From the NCBI GenBank assembly GCA_023053545.1, contig JAKZAN010000049.1:124001-188000 (forward strand): a stretch of 64,000 nucleotides of DNA. The letters are read 5' to 3'. Positions within the stretch are counted from its first letter, which is position 1; every line of letters begins with the position of its first letter. This DNA is from Lepidurus packardi (lineage: Eukaryota > Arthropoda > Branchiopoda > Notostraca > Triopsidae). Of this stretch, positions 10,381-22,500 are shown piece by piece. The position numbers and the translations under genes are program-made. A model generated the notes under the pieces. The model was given only the letters and a program-made list of their open reading frames with translations, was not told the origin of the DNA and did no database searches.

Positions 10381-10599
10381 GCTTGCAGGTTGAGGCGACG
10401 TCGCAAAGAGCCTATTTCTGCGCCCCGGTTAGGTAAAATGCCTGGTCTTGGGAGAATTTCTATTTGGTGACTCTAGACCTAGAGTCACCAAATAGAAATT
10501 CTAGATCTAGAGTCACCAAATAGAAATTCTCCCAGGACCAGATATTTTATCCGGGGCGCAGAAACAGGCTCTTTTTCGACGTCGCCTCGACCTGCAAGC
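10381..10599. repeat. Large inverted repeat (foldback) in the transposon's left end
   Basis: The arm beginning GCTTGCAGGTTGAGGCGACG at 10381 returns inverted as the sequence ending at 10599 (CGACCTGCAAGC). The arms of about 90 bp are nearly complementary, apart from a few mismatches. The centre holds a duplicated block of about 26 bases around AGTCACCAAATAGAAATTCT. Confidence 0.8.
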
Positions 10600-11384
10600 G
10601 ACGTCAATATAGGCGATCAAATTCGACTTAAAGTATGAGTCGACTCATACTTAAAGCCGACGCTTTCTGAAATGGGCATTCTTTAATAAAAATAAATGTT
10701 GAACTGCTGTTTAAATTTAAGAGGGATAATTTAGAAGAATTCTCATGGTCGCCCTTACGTATCATTTTATTTCGGTGGAGTCATACGTAAAAATTGACCA
10801 TTAAATCTTGTACAAGTTTTTATTAATATATGACGTAAAACTAAGTTGTCTGTTCCGTTTATTTTTATTGCATATATATAATAACCAGACGACAGGTGAG
10901 CTGTCAACTAGGCTTTGGAAGTATCCGTATGAAACGTCTGATATTTTTGTCTACGTGAGTTGTTACCAGGATGTATAGTACACGGTAGATGGATGCAAGG
11001 TAGACGGATGTACACGGTAGATGGCAATGACGTTAGTTCAAATTGGTATGAAGCGGGAATAGAAGAACAAACAGGAGCAGGGGCTTGTGACGCAAGGTAA
11101 GGGAAGTAGTTACCGTAAAACTTTAACTGCCATATCGCAATACGTGCTCCTTGTGGAAACTCTTGTGCTCTGTCTCGTACTTAACTCCCAAAATTCGTTG
11201 CAGTGTAGTGAATAGCAAATTCGTTGCAGTGTAGTGAATAGCAAAATCGTTGCAGTGAATTGCAAACATACAATTCAGGGAGGTACAGTATTTTTTATTT
11301 CTTAAGAAAAATACAGCAAAGCGTTAAGTTTTACGCAACTTAACACAATTTATTCACAGTTTTTCTTATTATTAATTAGGAAAC

Positions 11385-13647
11385 ATGGCGAAACGCACAC
11401 TGAAGGAAGATGTTGGCCGACGGCAACTCTTAAGGAGAATGGCAGCGGAAGTGGACACCGAATTTTCCGAAACGACGGGCAGTTGCGAAATGCAACCGTC
11501 AAGTCATGAACTTAAGCCTTATTTTGAACAGTTACTGCATCAAGGCGAAAGGCACCCGTCACATGGACCATCGACAGTGCCTTGTTTACAAACCGTGACA
11601 AGTCTTAAGCTTGCTTGCGAGCAGGGCTGTGCCACCTTGTCTGATAGCTACTTCCCACATACCGAGGATACCAACGCGGAGGTATTTGTTGAGCTCGAAT
11701 TCGAACATAGTGAAGTAGATGACGATGATTCGGACGAGTGTGACGAGTATAGTGAACTTTGCTTTCGAGAAGTTTTTGGACAAACTCCTGTTGGAGAATG
11801 TGAAATTGAAGATGAAAGTGACAGTGAAAAACCATCTGAAGAACAGTTGGTGGTGACCTTAAAACTTGCCAACTGGGCAAGAGAATGTGGTGTACCTCGT
11901 ACACATGTAAGCAAATTACTTAAGACACTGCGAGAAGTTCCAAGCTTGACATTTTTGCCTGCCGATTATAGATCTTTATTGAAAACAATCCGCCGAGTTG
12001 AGATTGCGGAGCTCGCGCCAGGGAAGTATTACGATTTTAAGCTGATACCTGGATTGACTCGCGCTATGAAGAGGCTTCCGTCTTCTGATATTCCAGCGAC
12101 GCTTCTCCTTCATGTCAACGTGGATGGTCTACCGATGGCCAAAAGCTCAAGTGACTGTTTTTGGCCAATTTTAGTGAAGGTTTTCAATGTACCTATCTTA
12201 AAACCTTTCGTATGTGGCTTGTACTCAGGACAAGGAAAGCCCAGTAATTTTAATGATTTTCTTACACCTTTCGTCGAGGAAGCATGCCTTTTGGAAAGGG
12301 AGGGGTTTTGCTTTGAGGGTTTAAAAATAAGGGTTAAAGTCCACGCTTTTATTTGTGACGCTCCCGCGTCTGCCTTGGTTAAAGGGGTCACGTCACATGG
12401 AGGTTATTCCTTATGTCAAAAATGTATCACAACAGGGGTGTACATAGAAGAGAAGCCAGTTAATGGGAGGGTTATACTTGAAGATCTTAACGCGCAAAAA
12501 AGGACAGATGCCTCGTTCCGTGCGCGTTTAGAGGCAGATCCAAGTAAACCACATCACAATCGCGACATTAATGTAGTGGAGGACTTAAGCACGGACATGA
12601 TTTTAGGTTTCCCACGTGAATCCCTTCACTTGCTTGACTTAGGGATTACGAAAAGGTTACTTTGTTTTTTAACACGAAGCGTTAGTAGTCCAGCTAACCT
12701 TCCCAAGAAATCCATCAATGAACTTGCGGCTCGCCTAAAGTCTATACAACCTCATGTTCCAGTAGAATTTTCGAGAAAACCCAGAGGACTAGATGAGTTG
12801 AAGCGCTGGAAAGCGACAGAGTTTAGAATGTTTAGAGATTACATAGCTGTGGCTGTCTTTAAAGATGTTATCCCCGAAAATCTCTACCGCCATTTTTTGT
12901 CATTCTCGGTCGGTGTTAGATTACTTTCGCGTCACGAGACCAGCCGCATGCCAGGAACTTTCGCTTTTTGTCGAGATTTGTTTAAAAAATTCATAGAAGA
13001 ATCTTCAGTGCTTTACGGCAGGCATGTTTTGTCTTACAACAGTCACGGCCTGATTCATCTTGTAGATGACGTGGAAAATTTTGGCCCCATTCCCCTTTGG
13101 AGTGGATACTGGGCCGAGAATTATCTACAAGTGATAAAAAATTTAGTAAAGACCAAAATGTCTATGCTTGAGCAAGTTGTTAAACGACTGCATGAGCTTG
13201 AAAGTCACGGTGTCAAGAAAATAGTGCCAGTTAAAAGTCCAGTCCTTCTACAAATGCATTCCAGTGGGCCTGTATGGCCACCGGGTAACCAAGGACAACA
13301 GTTCGGGAAGGTTGTATGCGATCGTTTTGAGTTGCACCGAAAAGAACCGAATAATGTCGTATTCTTGAAAGACACATCAGTTTTCTGCGTAGAAAATATT
13401 ATAAAAAGACCCGACGAAAGAATTTTTATTATTGGAAGGAATTTTTACTTCGTGTAGTGATTGCTTTGAATTTCCTGTTCCCTCTCAAAGCATCGATACC
13501 TTGTTGGTCAGTCATTTATCTAATCAATTGAAATGCTACCCACTCGAAGCTGTTAAATGGAAAGGATTCAAACTTCCTTTTTTCGGACGAGACGGTTCGT
13601 GGATTGTTTCTCCACTTTCATATGAGTTTAGGGGTTTTTTTTCATAA
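11385..13647 (+). CDS. tnp2/CACTA-like transposase (C-terminal frameshift)
   Basis: The main frame is 690 residues (11385-13457). After an acidic linker (about residues 95-150) comes a DNA-binding-like helix region, then the catalytic core with LLHVNVDGLPMAKSSS (first acidic residue, about 243) and ICDAPASALVKG ... GGYSLCQKC (about 325-350). That Asp-Ala-Pro block followed by a CX2C pair is typical of tnp2-type transposases of plants and of their animal relatives. The expected job is cut-and-paste of the surrounding element. The family's usual C-terminal tail seems to continue in another frame from about 13432 to 13647 (FEFPVPSQSIDTLLV, KWKGFKLPFF), so one frameshift in a T-rich stretch is likely. 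An acceptor AG sits just before the ATG, so a 5' untranslated exon is possible. Confidence 0.7.
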
Positions 13648-14385
13648 TGTATGTTGTGCATTTTAGTTTGTTTTTATAGACGAACTACGAAGTCGCCGCC
13701 GTAGCGACACATTATCATCTTCAGCGTTATTTCTAGAAATAACTAATTATATACATTTATGATTAGCAAACGTTGTATAGCTAAAACCTGCTATTTGTGC
13801 TTATGTGAGGAATTTGTGGAGTACATTCTGATTAAAGTGCTCATGAGATGATCTGTCCCCAAAATCCAATACTTCTATTGATTGGGATATTTTTGCTGCG
13901 TAATTTTTCCGATAATCTTTTACTCCCTGTATAAAAAGTCCGGCATTCTAGAATTATGTGCTCAACTTTTTGCTCTTTCTGTGTTAGGATTTGCTCTTTA
14001 TTTTCCTAGGTTCCGTGAATTGCTCTTTCTGGGTTACATGAATTTTGGCTTCCCCTCTAATGTATGTTGGGTTCTCGAGTTCTGTCCTCGGTGGTGCTTC
14101 CAAACGCATAAGGTCTGGAGCCGTGGGAACACGTCGTGGAAAGAACGACTCCTTATTGCGAGTTGACTCGTCGAGTCGGTAAAGCTTTAACCGGTGAAAC
14201 ACTGCACTATATACGATACAGCGCATAAAAAAAAAAATTCAACTGGGAAGTTCAACCTTCACTTTGTCGTCACTTTCATGGTTTCATTTTAAGTCGAACT
14301 GTGCTTCGTTGTGGTCCTAAAAATTCCCTTCGAAGTAAGAAATATTTTGCACGGTATATATTATTATTCATTAATTTGTTTCTAG
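13648..14385 (+). other. Spacer between the two transposon genes, no gene seen
   Basis: AT-rich DNA with short open frames of no recognisable content. It presumably holds the transposase 3' end and the promoter of the partner gene. Confidence 0.5.
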
Positions 14386-15961
14386 ATTTTGGCTTTTAAA
14401 GTGGTTAAATTGATTATGGGTGGCACAATGAGTGGACCCCTAGTGGTGCCAAAAAATTGGGTTTATGATACGAGATGCTATTATCCCAAGTTGCAAGACA
14501 AAAGACTTGAAATGGCCGTTACCACGGGAGAAAGTCCACAGTTCAATTGGCCGAATTATGAGTTTAACCTTGTTTCCACCCACGGTAAGCCTTTCGAAGC
14601 CTTCTGTGTAAGTTACTAAGTTTTATTTGTTTGAATTTAGACACCTATCCAGTTGCTGCAGCGAAAGTGCAGACTGGAAAAGGTAAGAGAATCAAATTTA
14701 ACAAACGGGCCTATACGCCTAGCGAGGCCGAAGATTTGGCGAGTATTCCACTGCATTCAGGTAGATACTCAGTTTTGAAATATCAATAACATTTCTTATC
14801 TTTGCAGAACAATGTTCAGCAAATGATGCTGATGGTCCATCGACAAGCAGCATTATAGCAGCTAGTAACGTTTCTGGTCTAGCTGATGACGAGTTTGACC
14901 TTATTGTGTCAACACAGGGTAAGAAAGTTAGTAAAAACCTGAAATATCAATAATATTTTCGTATCTTCAGCCAATAATGATGCTGGACCATCGAAGCGCA
15001 ACAATAATGAAGCAGCTATTATTAACGTGTCTGATCCAGATGATTTCGAGTTTGACCTTATTGTGTCAACAGAGGGTAAGAAAGCCAGTAAAACCCTAAA
15101 ATATCAATAACGTTTTCGTATCTTCAGCCAATGCCAATGATCTTCAGCCAAATCGTCACCGAGGATCTTTGGGGAGTGAAGTCACCGAGGACGAAGCAGA
15201 CCTCATCAGCATAGGACGCAGCATCGGCTGTAGCCCGAAAACTAGAGATGCTGGACATGGTAACAATTTTATATTGTAGACTCGACTTATTGATCTAATT
15301 TGCATTTTTTCCCTTTAGAAAGCAGTCATGGAGTTAAAAAAAAAATATGACTTTAATGAATGCCATTATGTACAAACTTGACCAGCATGGCAAAATGCTA
15401 ACACAATTAACAAACCAAAACAGATCATCAGAGACCAACAATTTCGATCTTTCCCCGGCAAATACAATTGAGGAGCTGCACGAGCTAGAGAGACGTTTGG
15501 ATGACTCTACGCTACAAAATTCCTTTGTAAGTTTATTATTATTCTAATATTTATAAAAAAATTATAGGCTGATATTTTCTTTCAGTTCTCTTTTATAGCC
15601 ACCATTGGCGGAAACAATAAAAAAGATGCGGTGAAAAACGCCTGGCTCGCAGTTGCTACCGATACTGTTTGGAGTCAGTTTAACTGGGAAGGCAGGAAGC
15701 ACGCTGGGCGTGCCCACAACAAGCCAGGGATTAGAACATCCATTATTGTTAAGTTAATTAGAAGTAAGTTTTGCTTATTTAATAAATTAACAGTATTACT
15801 GATGTAAATTTTTTACAGGAGGATTGAACCAGGGAAGATTTCCTGACATGGACAAGGAAAGCTTCAAAAAATTATCGTGTTTGTTTCTCAAGCACGCTCC
15901 AAAGCGAGTGAAGGCAGTACGTGGAGCTCTTCAAGACCACAGTGATTCCTCAGAAGACTAG
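14386..15961 (+). CDS. DUF4806-type partner protein of the transposon (8 exons)
   Basis: Exons read as 14386-14584, 14641-14760, 14808-14918, 14971-15075, 15128-15259, 15319-15536, 15596-15763 and 15819-15961. Junction phases are consistent. The N-terminal part (VVPKNWVYDTRCYYP) and the C-terminal block (KNAWLAVATDTVWSQFNW, GIRTSIIVKLIR) match the layout of DUF4806 proteins often found beside animal tnp2-like transposases. Their function is unknown; a DNA-binding or accessory role is inferred. Exons 3 and 4 are tandem copies, both ending FDLIVST, and exon 5 may start from the same source. In exon 6 a run of ten A puts the frame out by one: one more A would join it to the downstream coiled stretch (YKLDQHGKMLTQL). 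That is either a real lesion or a homopolymer error. The start codon is not certain. Confidence 0.6.
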
Positions 15962-16263
15962 TGCCAAGAAAAAGGGAAGAAAAAGTCTTGCTAGGAAAGA
16001 GCCTTTACAATTGAGGGAAATTCAGTTGCGGACAAAGAGTTAAAGCAACAAAATTAAAACTTGAGCTCAATCTAAACAACGGGTCGCCTACATTTACTAT
16101 TTTCCAAGGCTTTTCCTTCCCTAAATATCTTCTTTTTGCAGTGTATAGAAAGGTTTCCATACAACCGAAGGCTCTTGAAAGAAGTGGATTTTGGATGGTT
16201 AGATTAATACACAATTTATATTACTAAGCTTTATAATGCATTTTTTAAACGATACAATAAACC

Positions 16264-16505
16264 ACGTCGATATAACGTCGCAAAAAGACGTGGCTTTCAC
16301 GTCGCCTTGGTACGTTACCAAACCGTCGAATAATGACGTTGCCGTGACATCATAAATAGACGTTGTCAGAACGTTAATTGTTGACGTTGCTAGGTTGTCA
16401 TATTTGAACGTCGAAAGCGATTGACAATTGGCTGTCGCCCTAATGTCGCTGAGACGTCTCAGTGTGACGTCATTACGTCAGAAACCGACGTCTTTTCCAC
16501 GTACT
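16264..16505. repeat. Right subterminal array of ACGTC-type motifs
   Basis: About a dozen ACGTC/AACGTT/GACGTC variants in 240 bp, mirroring 10088-10330. An AATAAA at about 16254 could end the partner gene's transcript. Confidence 0.7.
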
Positions 16506-16523
16506 TGTGCTACTGGGATGTAA

Positions 16524-17040
16524 CAGTAGATCCCAAAAATGCCCTGTGCGCCTTCCAGAGAATTACCGGCTTTTGCGTGTAAGAGAAATTAAGGGACAAC
16601 TGACACGGTTTCTCCATATGAAAGAATGTAACACTTTTGAGCTCACATGATCTCCGAAAGACCTCCAATACGCATAACTATATCGTTTTTAGCAAGTTTG
16701 ACTCTTTTATAATAGTAGTTGATCTCAAAAAACGCCCTTGGAACCTTACAGGGTTGGCGGGCTTTTGCGTATAGGACAAAGGGAACAGTGACACAGATTC
16801 CCCGATCTCAAAGAAATGAACTTTTTTAGGCTCATATGTATCGAAAAGGCCTCCAATACGCAAAACTATATCGTTTTCAGCAAGTTACAAGTTTGACTCT
16901 TTTATAATAGTAATTGATCTCAAAAAACGCCCTTGGAACCTTACAGGGTTGGCGGGCTTTTGCGTATAGGACAAAGGGAACAGTGACACAGATTCCCCGA
17001 TCTCAACGAAATTAACTTTTTTAGGCTCATATGTACTGTC
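16524..17040. repeat. Tandem repeat, about three units of about 180-190 bp
   Basis: The block with ACGCCCTTGGAACCTTACAG and GGACAAAGGGAACAGTGACA occurs twice almost unchanged (about 16690-16870 and 16890-17040). A more diverged unit lies before them (16524-16690). No coding is recognised. Confidence 0.7.
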
Positions 17041-17041
17041 G

Positions 17042-17293
17042 TGCATCAACGAGAATTATTACCCTGGAATTGCCACCATTTTCAGAGTATTGGCAACGCT
17101 GCCCGTTAGCGTTGCAACCGTAGAACGTTCATTCAGTGCCCTTCGCCGCATCAAGACTTACTTGCGGAACACAACGGGACAAACAAGACTAACTGGCCTT
17201 GCGTTGCTCAACGTGCATCAGGATATTGATATTGATGTAAAAAAATTAATGAGTGATTTTGACCCATGTAATGATAGACGTTTAAGTTTTTAA
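17042..17293 (+). pseudogene. hAT transposase C-terminal dimerisation fragment
   Basis: An open frame reads NYYPGIATIFRVLATLPVSV and then ATVERSFSALRRIKTYLRNT before a stop at about 17293. The ERSFSALRRIKTYLR text is the hallmark of the hAT C-terminal dimerisation domain. The catalytic part is absent, so this is a 3' fragment of a plain hAT DNA transposon. Confidence 0.85.
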
Positions 17294-17389
17294 GCTGTAA
17301 TAAAACGAGCATGTATGCTACATATTACTTTTTGTTTCTAAAAAACTGGTGAGGGCCCCAGAAAGGGATTTTGACGATTTTGCGTACCA

Positions 17390-18673
17390 TCTGAAAATTC
17401 CTGGCTACGCCCCTGCCTTTGCAGTTGACACATTTGCGTACATTTGCTGTGCAGCTGCTGGTGTCATGCAATTCAGCGCAATTTGAGTGGTCGCTGCGGC
17501 AGTTTGCAGCCGTGTGTCCGTAGGCTTGACATTTGTAGCATTGAAGTACGGAAGAGCGCCTTGCTTCTTCAACCTGGACTAAACCGTTGAAGTCTAATAA
17601 TTCTCCGCCGGCTAAGATCTTTTGTTTTTCAGCGACGGAGCTGCACGTGTAGATTACGGAGCCGTAAGCCTCTGTGCTCCGTGGGTTGAGTACTTTTACG
17701 TTGGTCGCTAAGAACTGGATTCCCAGGTCTGAGTTTGGGTTAGACAATTCGGCGCAAATTTGTTCCCTGGATTCGTCTTTGGGGAGTTAATGGAAACCAA
17801 GCGGAGGTCTGGTTGTCTGGTGACAACTTTGACAGGTCCTAGAAAGTTCAGGGATTTCGATTTGAAGGTAGGTTCAGCTTTGATTTTGTCCTCTTTGGTC
17901 TTACAGGTCAGGAGGAAGCGGTTTGTCTTCGTTTTCCTTGCAAGGATCGGTTTCGGTGCATCGTGATCTGCTTGTTGTAAATCTCGTTGGATGATTCGTA
18001 GCAGTTCTTTTTTGGGCAGAGATTTGCTTTTTTTCTCTGGGTCTAAATGTTCAAGTTAGATAGTTTCGTCTTGATTTGGTGGCGGCATGTTTTTCTTTTC
18101 GTTGGTTGGGGTTGAAGTTTGGTTTGGTTTGGTTTCTGGACAAGCGTACAGTTTGAGCCCAAGTTTTCTGTTGCTCATCACCAATAGATGGAGTCGGGTA
18201 CGTTTTAATCTCTTTTCGTAGCTTTTGAACTTCCTTTGTGAGTTCGTCTACTTTCTGTGCCAAAGTTTGATTTTCATGTTGTGTTGCGGTTCTTTCGTTT
18301 CTTAGTTCTTATATTTCCGCGCGAAGGACTGCCATTTCATTCATCATTACTTCTTGGTTGTGTCTGATCGTTTTTGCAATCTCTAAAGGAAAGGATTCGG
18401 GTGTGAATCATCGAAGGACTGCGAACGAGTCCTATGGGCGGTGGGATCATTGCTGGATGAAGTTGATCTTTTTCTTCGAATGAGAGGCTTCTTGTGGCGG
18501 CATGTTTTGCAGTTTTTAGCCTGTGCGTGGTCTCTTCGAAAAGTTTGAAAGCAGGTTGCACAACAAAGAACATTTGGATCGTTTGGGTCGAGTTCACTTG
18601 CAACATCGTGAAAGTTTTGGGTTCCCCCACGGCTGGGCGAGTTCACAGGTGACCTGGTCGCCGCGCAAGCCAT
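17390..18673 (-). pseudogene. LINE ORF1 (gag-like), broken, relative of the LINE at 1-5116
   Basis: Starts MACAATRSPVNSPSRGG at 18673. Residues about 35-60 hold the Cys/His cluster CCATCFQTFRRDHAQAKNC, the counterpart of the one in the ORF1 at 324. A coiled coil follows, then a central RNA-binding-like region, then knuckles CYKCQAYGHTAANC and CVNCKG. The frame is lost at least twice (near 18320 and near 18050), and no endonuclease or RT follows. Bases 17325-17390 read through into unrelated sequence. Confidence 0.8.
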
Positions 18674-19453
18674 GGAGGGCCAATGTTTGAATGAAAATGA
18701 CCTTTAATCAGGCACTAATGTTTTGAAACTTGTAACACTTGAAACCACACTAAATTCCCCATACATTGGGTATAAAAAAGGGGATTAACGTCACAGATGA
18801 CACACGGAAATTTGTTTGAAAGTGGAGCGCGCCAAAAACAGTCTGGAGACAACAAATCCAAACCGAAGGCTGCCCAACGGCCCTTTTCAGGGCCAACAAT
18901 TGCGTCCCGAAAGCTTACAACTCAAAATATGTGGCTATTTCTTGAGCATACTATTTTTAACCGTTTGTCATAAATTAGTTGAATTTTTAACCAGCGACCT
19001 AACCCCTCAAGCTGGGACTTCTAGCGTTGCTGCCCTTTTGTCCGATAAGCCGTCTGGACGGTGCAGGCTCTCGCTACACGTAACGACCGGAACAACGCTA
19101 CAAGTATCGGTTAATGAGAAGCCCCTACCGCGGTACAGCGAGGAATGTTCCAAAGCAAAATGAAAAATACAGCCTGAAATCCTCAGATTCTAGTAGTTTA
19201 CTTGCTTTTTATAAATGAGGGTGGATTAAAAATGATCTGATGAGCTAATAAACTTTCTTTTAGTTAGTTTGGGGTGACTGGTTATAAAGAAGAACTACTG
19301 TTGTCAACTATACTCAACAACACCCAAGGCTGTTTCCACTGCCAACTCAACACAGGGGTCGGGCTTAGTCAACTTGCGTCCCAATTGGCGTAAATACTAC
19401 TAAATCGAGTTAAATAAACATAACACAAATATTTCAGTGTGAGAAGACGAAAA
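18674..19453. other. No gene recognised
   Basis: The first 150 bp may be the 5' leader of the minus-strand LINE. The rest has one short plus-strand open frame (18816-19163) without recognisable motifs. Confidence 0.5.
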
Positions 19454-19531
19454 AGCCAACAGCACCCGGTGTTCCCAGGCGGTCACCCGTCCAAGCACTG
19501 ACCGGGCACGACGCACCTTGACTTCCAGGAG
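19454..19531 (-). rRNA. 5S rRNA gene fragment, 3' two-thirds
   Basis: On the minus strand the text GGAAGTCAAGG ... CCCGGTCAGTGCTTGGAC ... GTGACCGCCTGGGAACACC ... GGGTGCTGTTGGCTTTTT aligns base for base in length with animal 5S rRNA from about nt 43 to the end, followed by a T5 terminator. The internal control regions (box A, intermediate element, box C) fall inside the kept part. The first 42 nt are missing, because a LINE 3' end lies there instead. Not expected to give a functional 5S RNA. Confidence 0.85.
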
Positions 19532-22500
19532 TTTTTTTTTGTTTCTTTTCAGAATTCAATTGTATTGCAATTGTAAGCTGACTAATTTTGACTATACGAG
19601 GGTTACACATAATGGAAGTAAAATGCTCAACGCTTGCAGGTTACTTTCTGTGATACAGGGGGACGCATGGTCGCCTCATTTTTCCTAACAACTTGTCACT
19701 GTATTCGCGTTTGCCCATGGAACAACATTTATTGCCTGCGTTGTTGGCCTCTCTGATGAGTGTGTGAAAGTTGTTTTGAGTCAAATTTCGTGTTTTTATT
19801 CTAAAATATGTTGCCAAGTGTTGCCAGCGCCGGTTGTATCTTCCTTTGCATTTCTAAACGATGTTTCATTCTAGCTCTTATTTCGGCTACTGCATCATCA
19901 CCCTTTTTTCTCGCTTTCCACAGATGGTATGCGTACTGGGCTATAAACCACACACCCACTTGGTGGTTCTCCTTTCCGGCCGCCTGAAAATCGAGCATGC
20001 ATGCTCTCGACATGGGTGTATTCGGTAGTACCCGAGTTAGGACACTCTTTGCCCAATCATTGGCTGTTTGAAGCTTTCTGCACGAAAATGTGTGATAAAT
20101 ATCTTCTTTGCACTGGCATTGGTCGCATACGTCCGTCATTGATTGTCTACAACTTTTTAATCTTTCCGCGGTAGGGTGAATGTCGTGCACCTGATAAAAT
20201 ACATGACTTTTAACTTCCGAAGTTAAAACTTTACTGGTAAGGTTTTTCCATATCGTTGGGTAATCATTTTCTGCGTATTTAGTTACAATCTTGGGTGTTC
20301 TTAATTTTTTTGCCGTTAAAAATTGATACACTTCTTTTCTTGGGAAAGCTTGGTCGCGTTTCAAAAAATGTCCTAGACCAACCATAGTTGTGACCGCGTC
20401 TTTTAATGACATGGGTATGACTTCCGCCTTGGGCCCGTTTGGTGTTTGGTATATTTTACGCCATGGTATAGCTGTAAAATACGTTAAAATTCTTTTCGTA
20501 GCTCTGTCGGTCGATTGCGAGTCATTCCAAAGTTTCTGCAACTGGAAGCTTTACACTGACTCTCTAGGTCCACGAGGCCCAGTCCCCCGTCTGTACGTGC
20601 GTTTAAAATTTCTTCATAGGCTAATCTGTCTAGCCTACCGCCCCATAGAAAGGTCCCCACTTTTTGCTTCATCAGTTTTATGCAGGGCTTTGTAATTGTT
20701 AAAATTCTTGCCAGGTGATAAAAAAAAGTGGTAAAATATAAAGGTTGACGTAGCTTACTTTTTGATGAATGGACAAGAATCTTGTTTTCCAGACGTAGAA
20801 TTTCTTGGTTTCATATTGTGCCATAATTTTTGAGTTATTGGAAATTGTTTCGGACATCTTTGGCTTGAAGATAATCCCTAGAATCTAATTTTGGCTAACT
20901 TGTCCGTAATGTTCCTCCCTGGAACCCAGTTTGATGCGGAACGATTACCTGCGTTAGATATGGCTTAATTCGCTCAGCGAGCAACTTTAATAAAATTTTG
21001 TAGTCTGGGTTTAGTAGTGCGATCGGTCTCCAGTTTTGTATGTTCTTTTTATCTCCTCCCTTCGCTAAATGTTTTACTAGGCTGTCATTGTCACCCTCTT
21101 TGAGTCCCCCTTGGAAAACCTCATTGGCTAAAAGAACCAGTAGTGGGGACAAAACCTCTGAAAAACTTGCATAAAATTCAACACTCAGCCCATCCGGCCC
21201 TGGGGACTTATTGCGAGGTAGTACATTTATTGCTGACCGAACTTCTCTCCACGTTATCGTTTGCTTTAAATGTCATCGTGGGATATTGCCATCTCTAGAA
21301 AGGATGTTCCAAACACTTCCGTCTCTTCTACTCTCTCTTCCGGTGTGTAGATGGTTTGGAAATGGTTTTCGAATAAAGCTCTCATGTCCTCTTCCTTGTA
21401 AAGGAGTTCCCCATCTGGTCTTCTCAAGCTTTTGAAAATGCTCTGGTTAGCTTTCCTTTTTTCTTCCAGTACGTGGGTCAGACTCGCTTGTTCACCCTTT
21501 TGTATACTTTCTATTCGGCTCTTGTATAATGCATCTTGTATTTGGCGTATTTCCATTTCTCTCAATTTTTGTCTATAGTATACAAAATCCCCCAACTCCC
21601 TGCATTGGCACTGACGTTCTCGCTTGCCTCATCGAAACAGCTCTTGTAAAAGGATCTTAGTGTATTCTGCTCAATTTTTATTTCTTGCTGGAGGCTCCTG
21701 GCAAATAACTGAATGTTTTTCTAAAATTATGCCAGCACCTTATGTATGGTTTCTTTGGATCCAATCGGGGAGTAAACTCTTGAGCTAGTTCCTTAACGTG
21801 CATGACGAAGCGCGGGTCGTTTAATATATCTTGGTTTAGGTGCCATCTATTGGGTCTTCGTCTTATTTCTTCTCTTGTTAGGTCTTCAAGAGTGCCTTTG
21901 AGTGTTACTACGACCGCTTTATGGTCCGATCCTACGAAAGTTGTGTGTTCTATTTTATTAAAGTTATTTTTCAAACCTTTGCCCAAATAAATTCTATCAA
22001 GTCTAGCTCCTCCTTTGGAATGGATGAATGTAAAGTCTGTCGTTAGCGCGTATTGAAGGCGATATGCGTCTACTAGCTCAAAACCGTTTATTGCACGCTT
22101 TAGGAAATCATTCATGCGCGGGGTAGTAGCGTCTTTTACGTCTATTACTACGTTAAAATCGCCCATTAAGACTGTGTGTATGCTTTCATTTTTAAGGTAA
22201 ATTGGTAAAAATATGTTAAAAAGCTCATTTCTCTCGTCTGCTGGGTGATTCCCTGGGTGACCATAGTCATTTAATACGATACAGTTTTGAAAGACTGCTT
22301 GTAAGATTCTACCTGTCGTCGAGGTTTCAAAGCTTTTTAATTAAAATTCCTTTCTGTAGAGAATACCTATACATGGTTTCCAGGTCCCACATCACAAATA
22401 AGATTGAACCCATCAGGATTTGGGTTGAAATCCGTATTGACTTCCTGAAGGCACACTACATCTAGTTCATACTGTTCTATAAAGTTTGTCATCAGTTTTT

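Larger units (their letters stand above)
10054..16517 (+). mobile_element. DNA transposon with tnp2/CACTA-like transposase and DUF4806-type partner
   Basis: The left end CCCAAGTAGCACATGT (10054) and the reverse complement of the right end, CCCAGTAGCACAAGT (ending 16517), form imperfect terminal inverted repeats. Dense ACGTC/GACGTC motifs lie inside both ends (10088-10330 and 16264-16505), as expected of subterminal transposase-binding arrays. It holds two genes on the plus strand, a transposase (11385) and a multi-exon partner (14386). I see no convincing target site duplication. The superfamily (CMC/EnSpm-like) is inferred from the transposase, and the termini do not start with CACTA. Confidence 0.75.

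Noticed and set aside
19454-19531. Functional 5S rRNA gene
   Set aside because: The first 42 nt are missing, so the RNA could not fold into the 5S structure even though the internal promoter parts remain.
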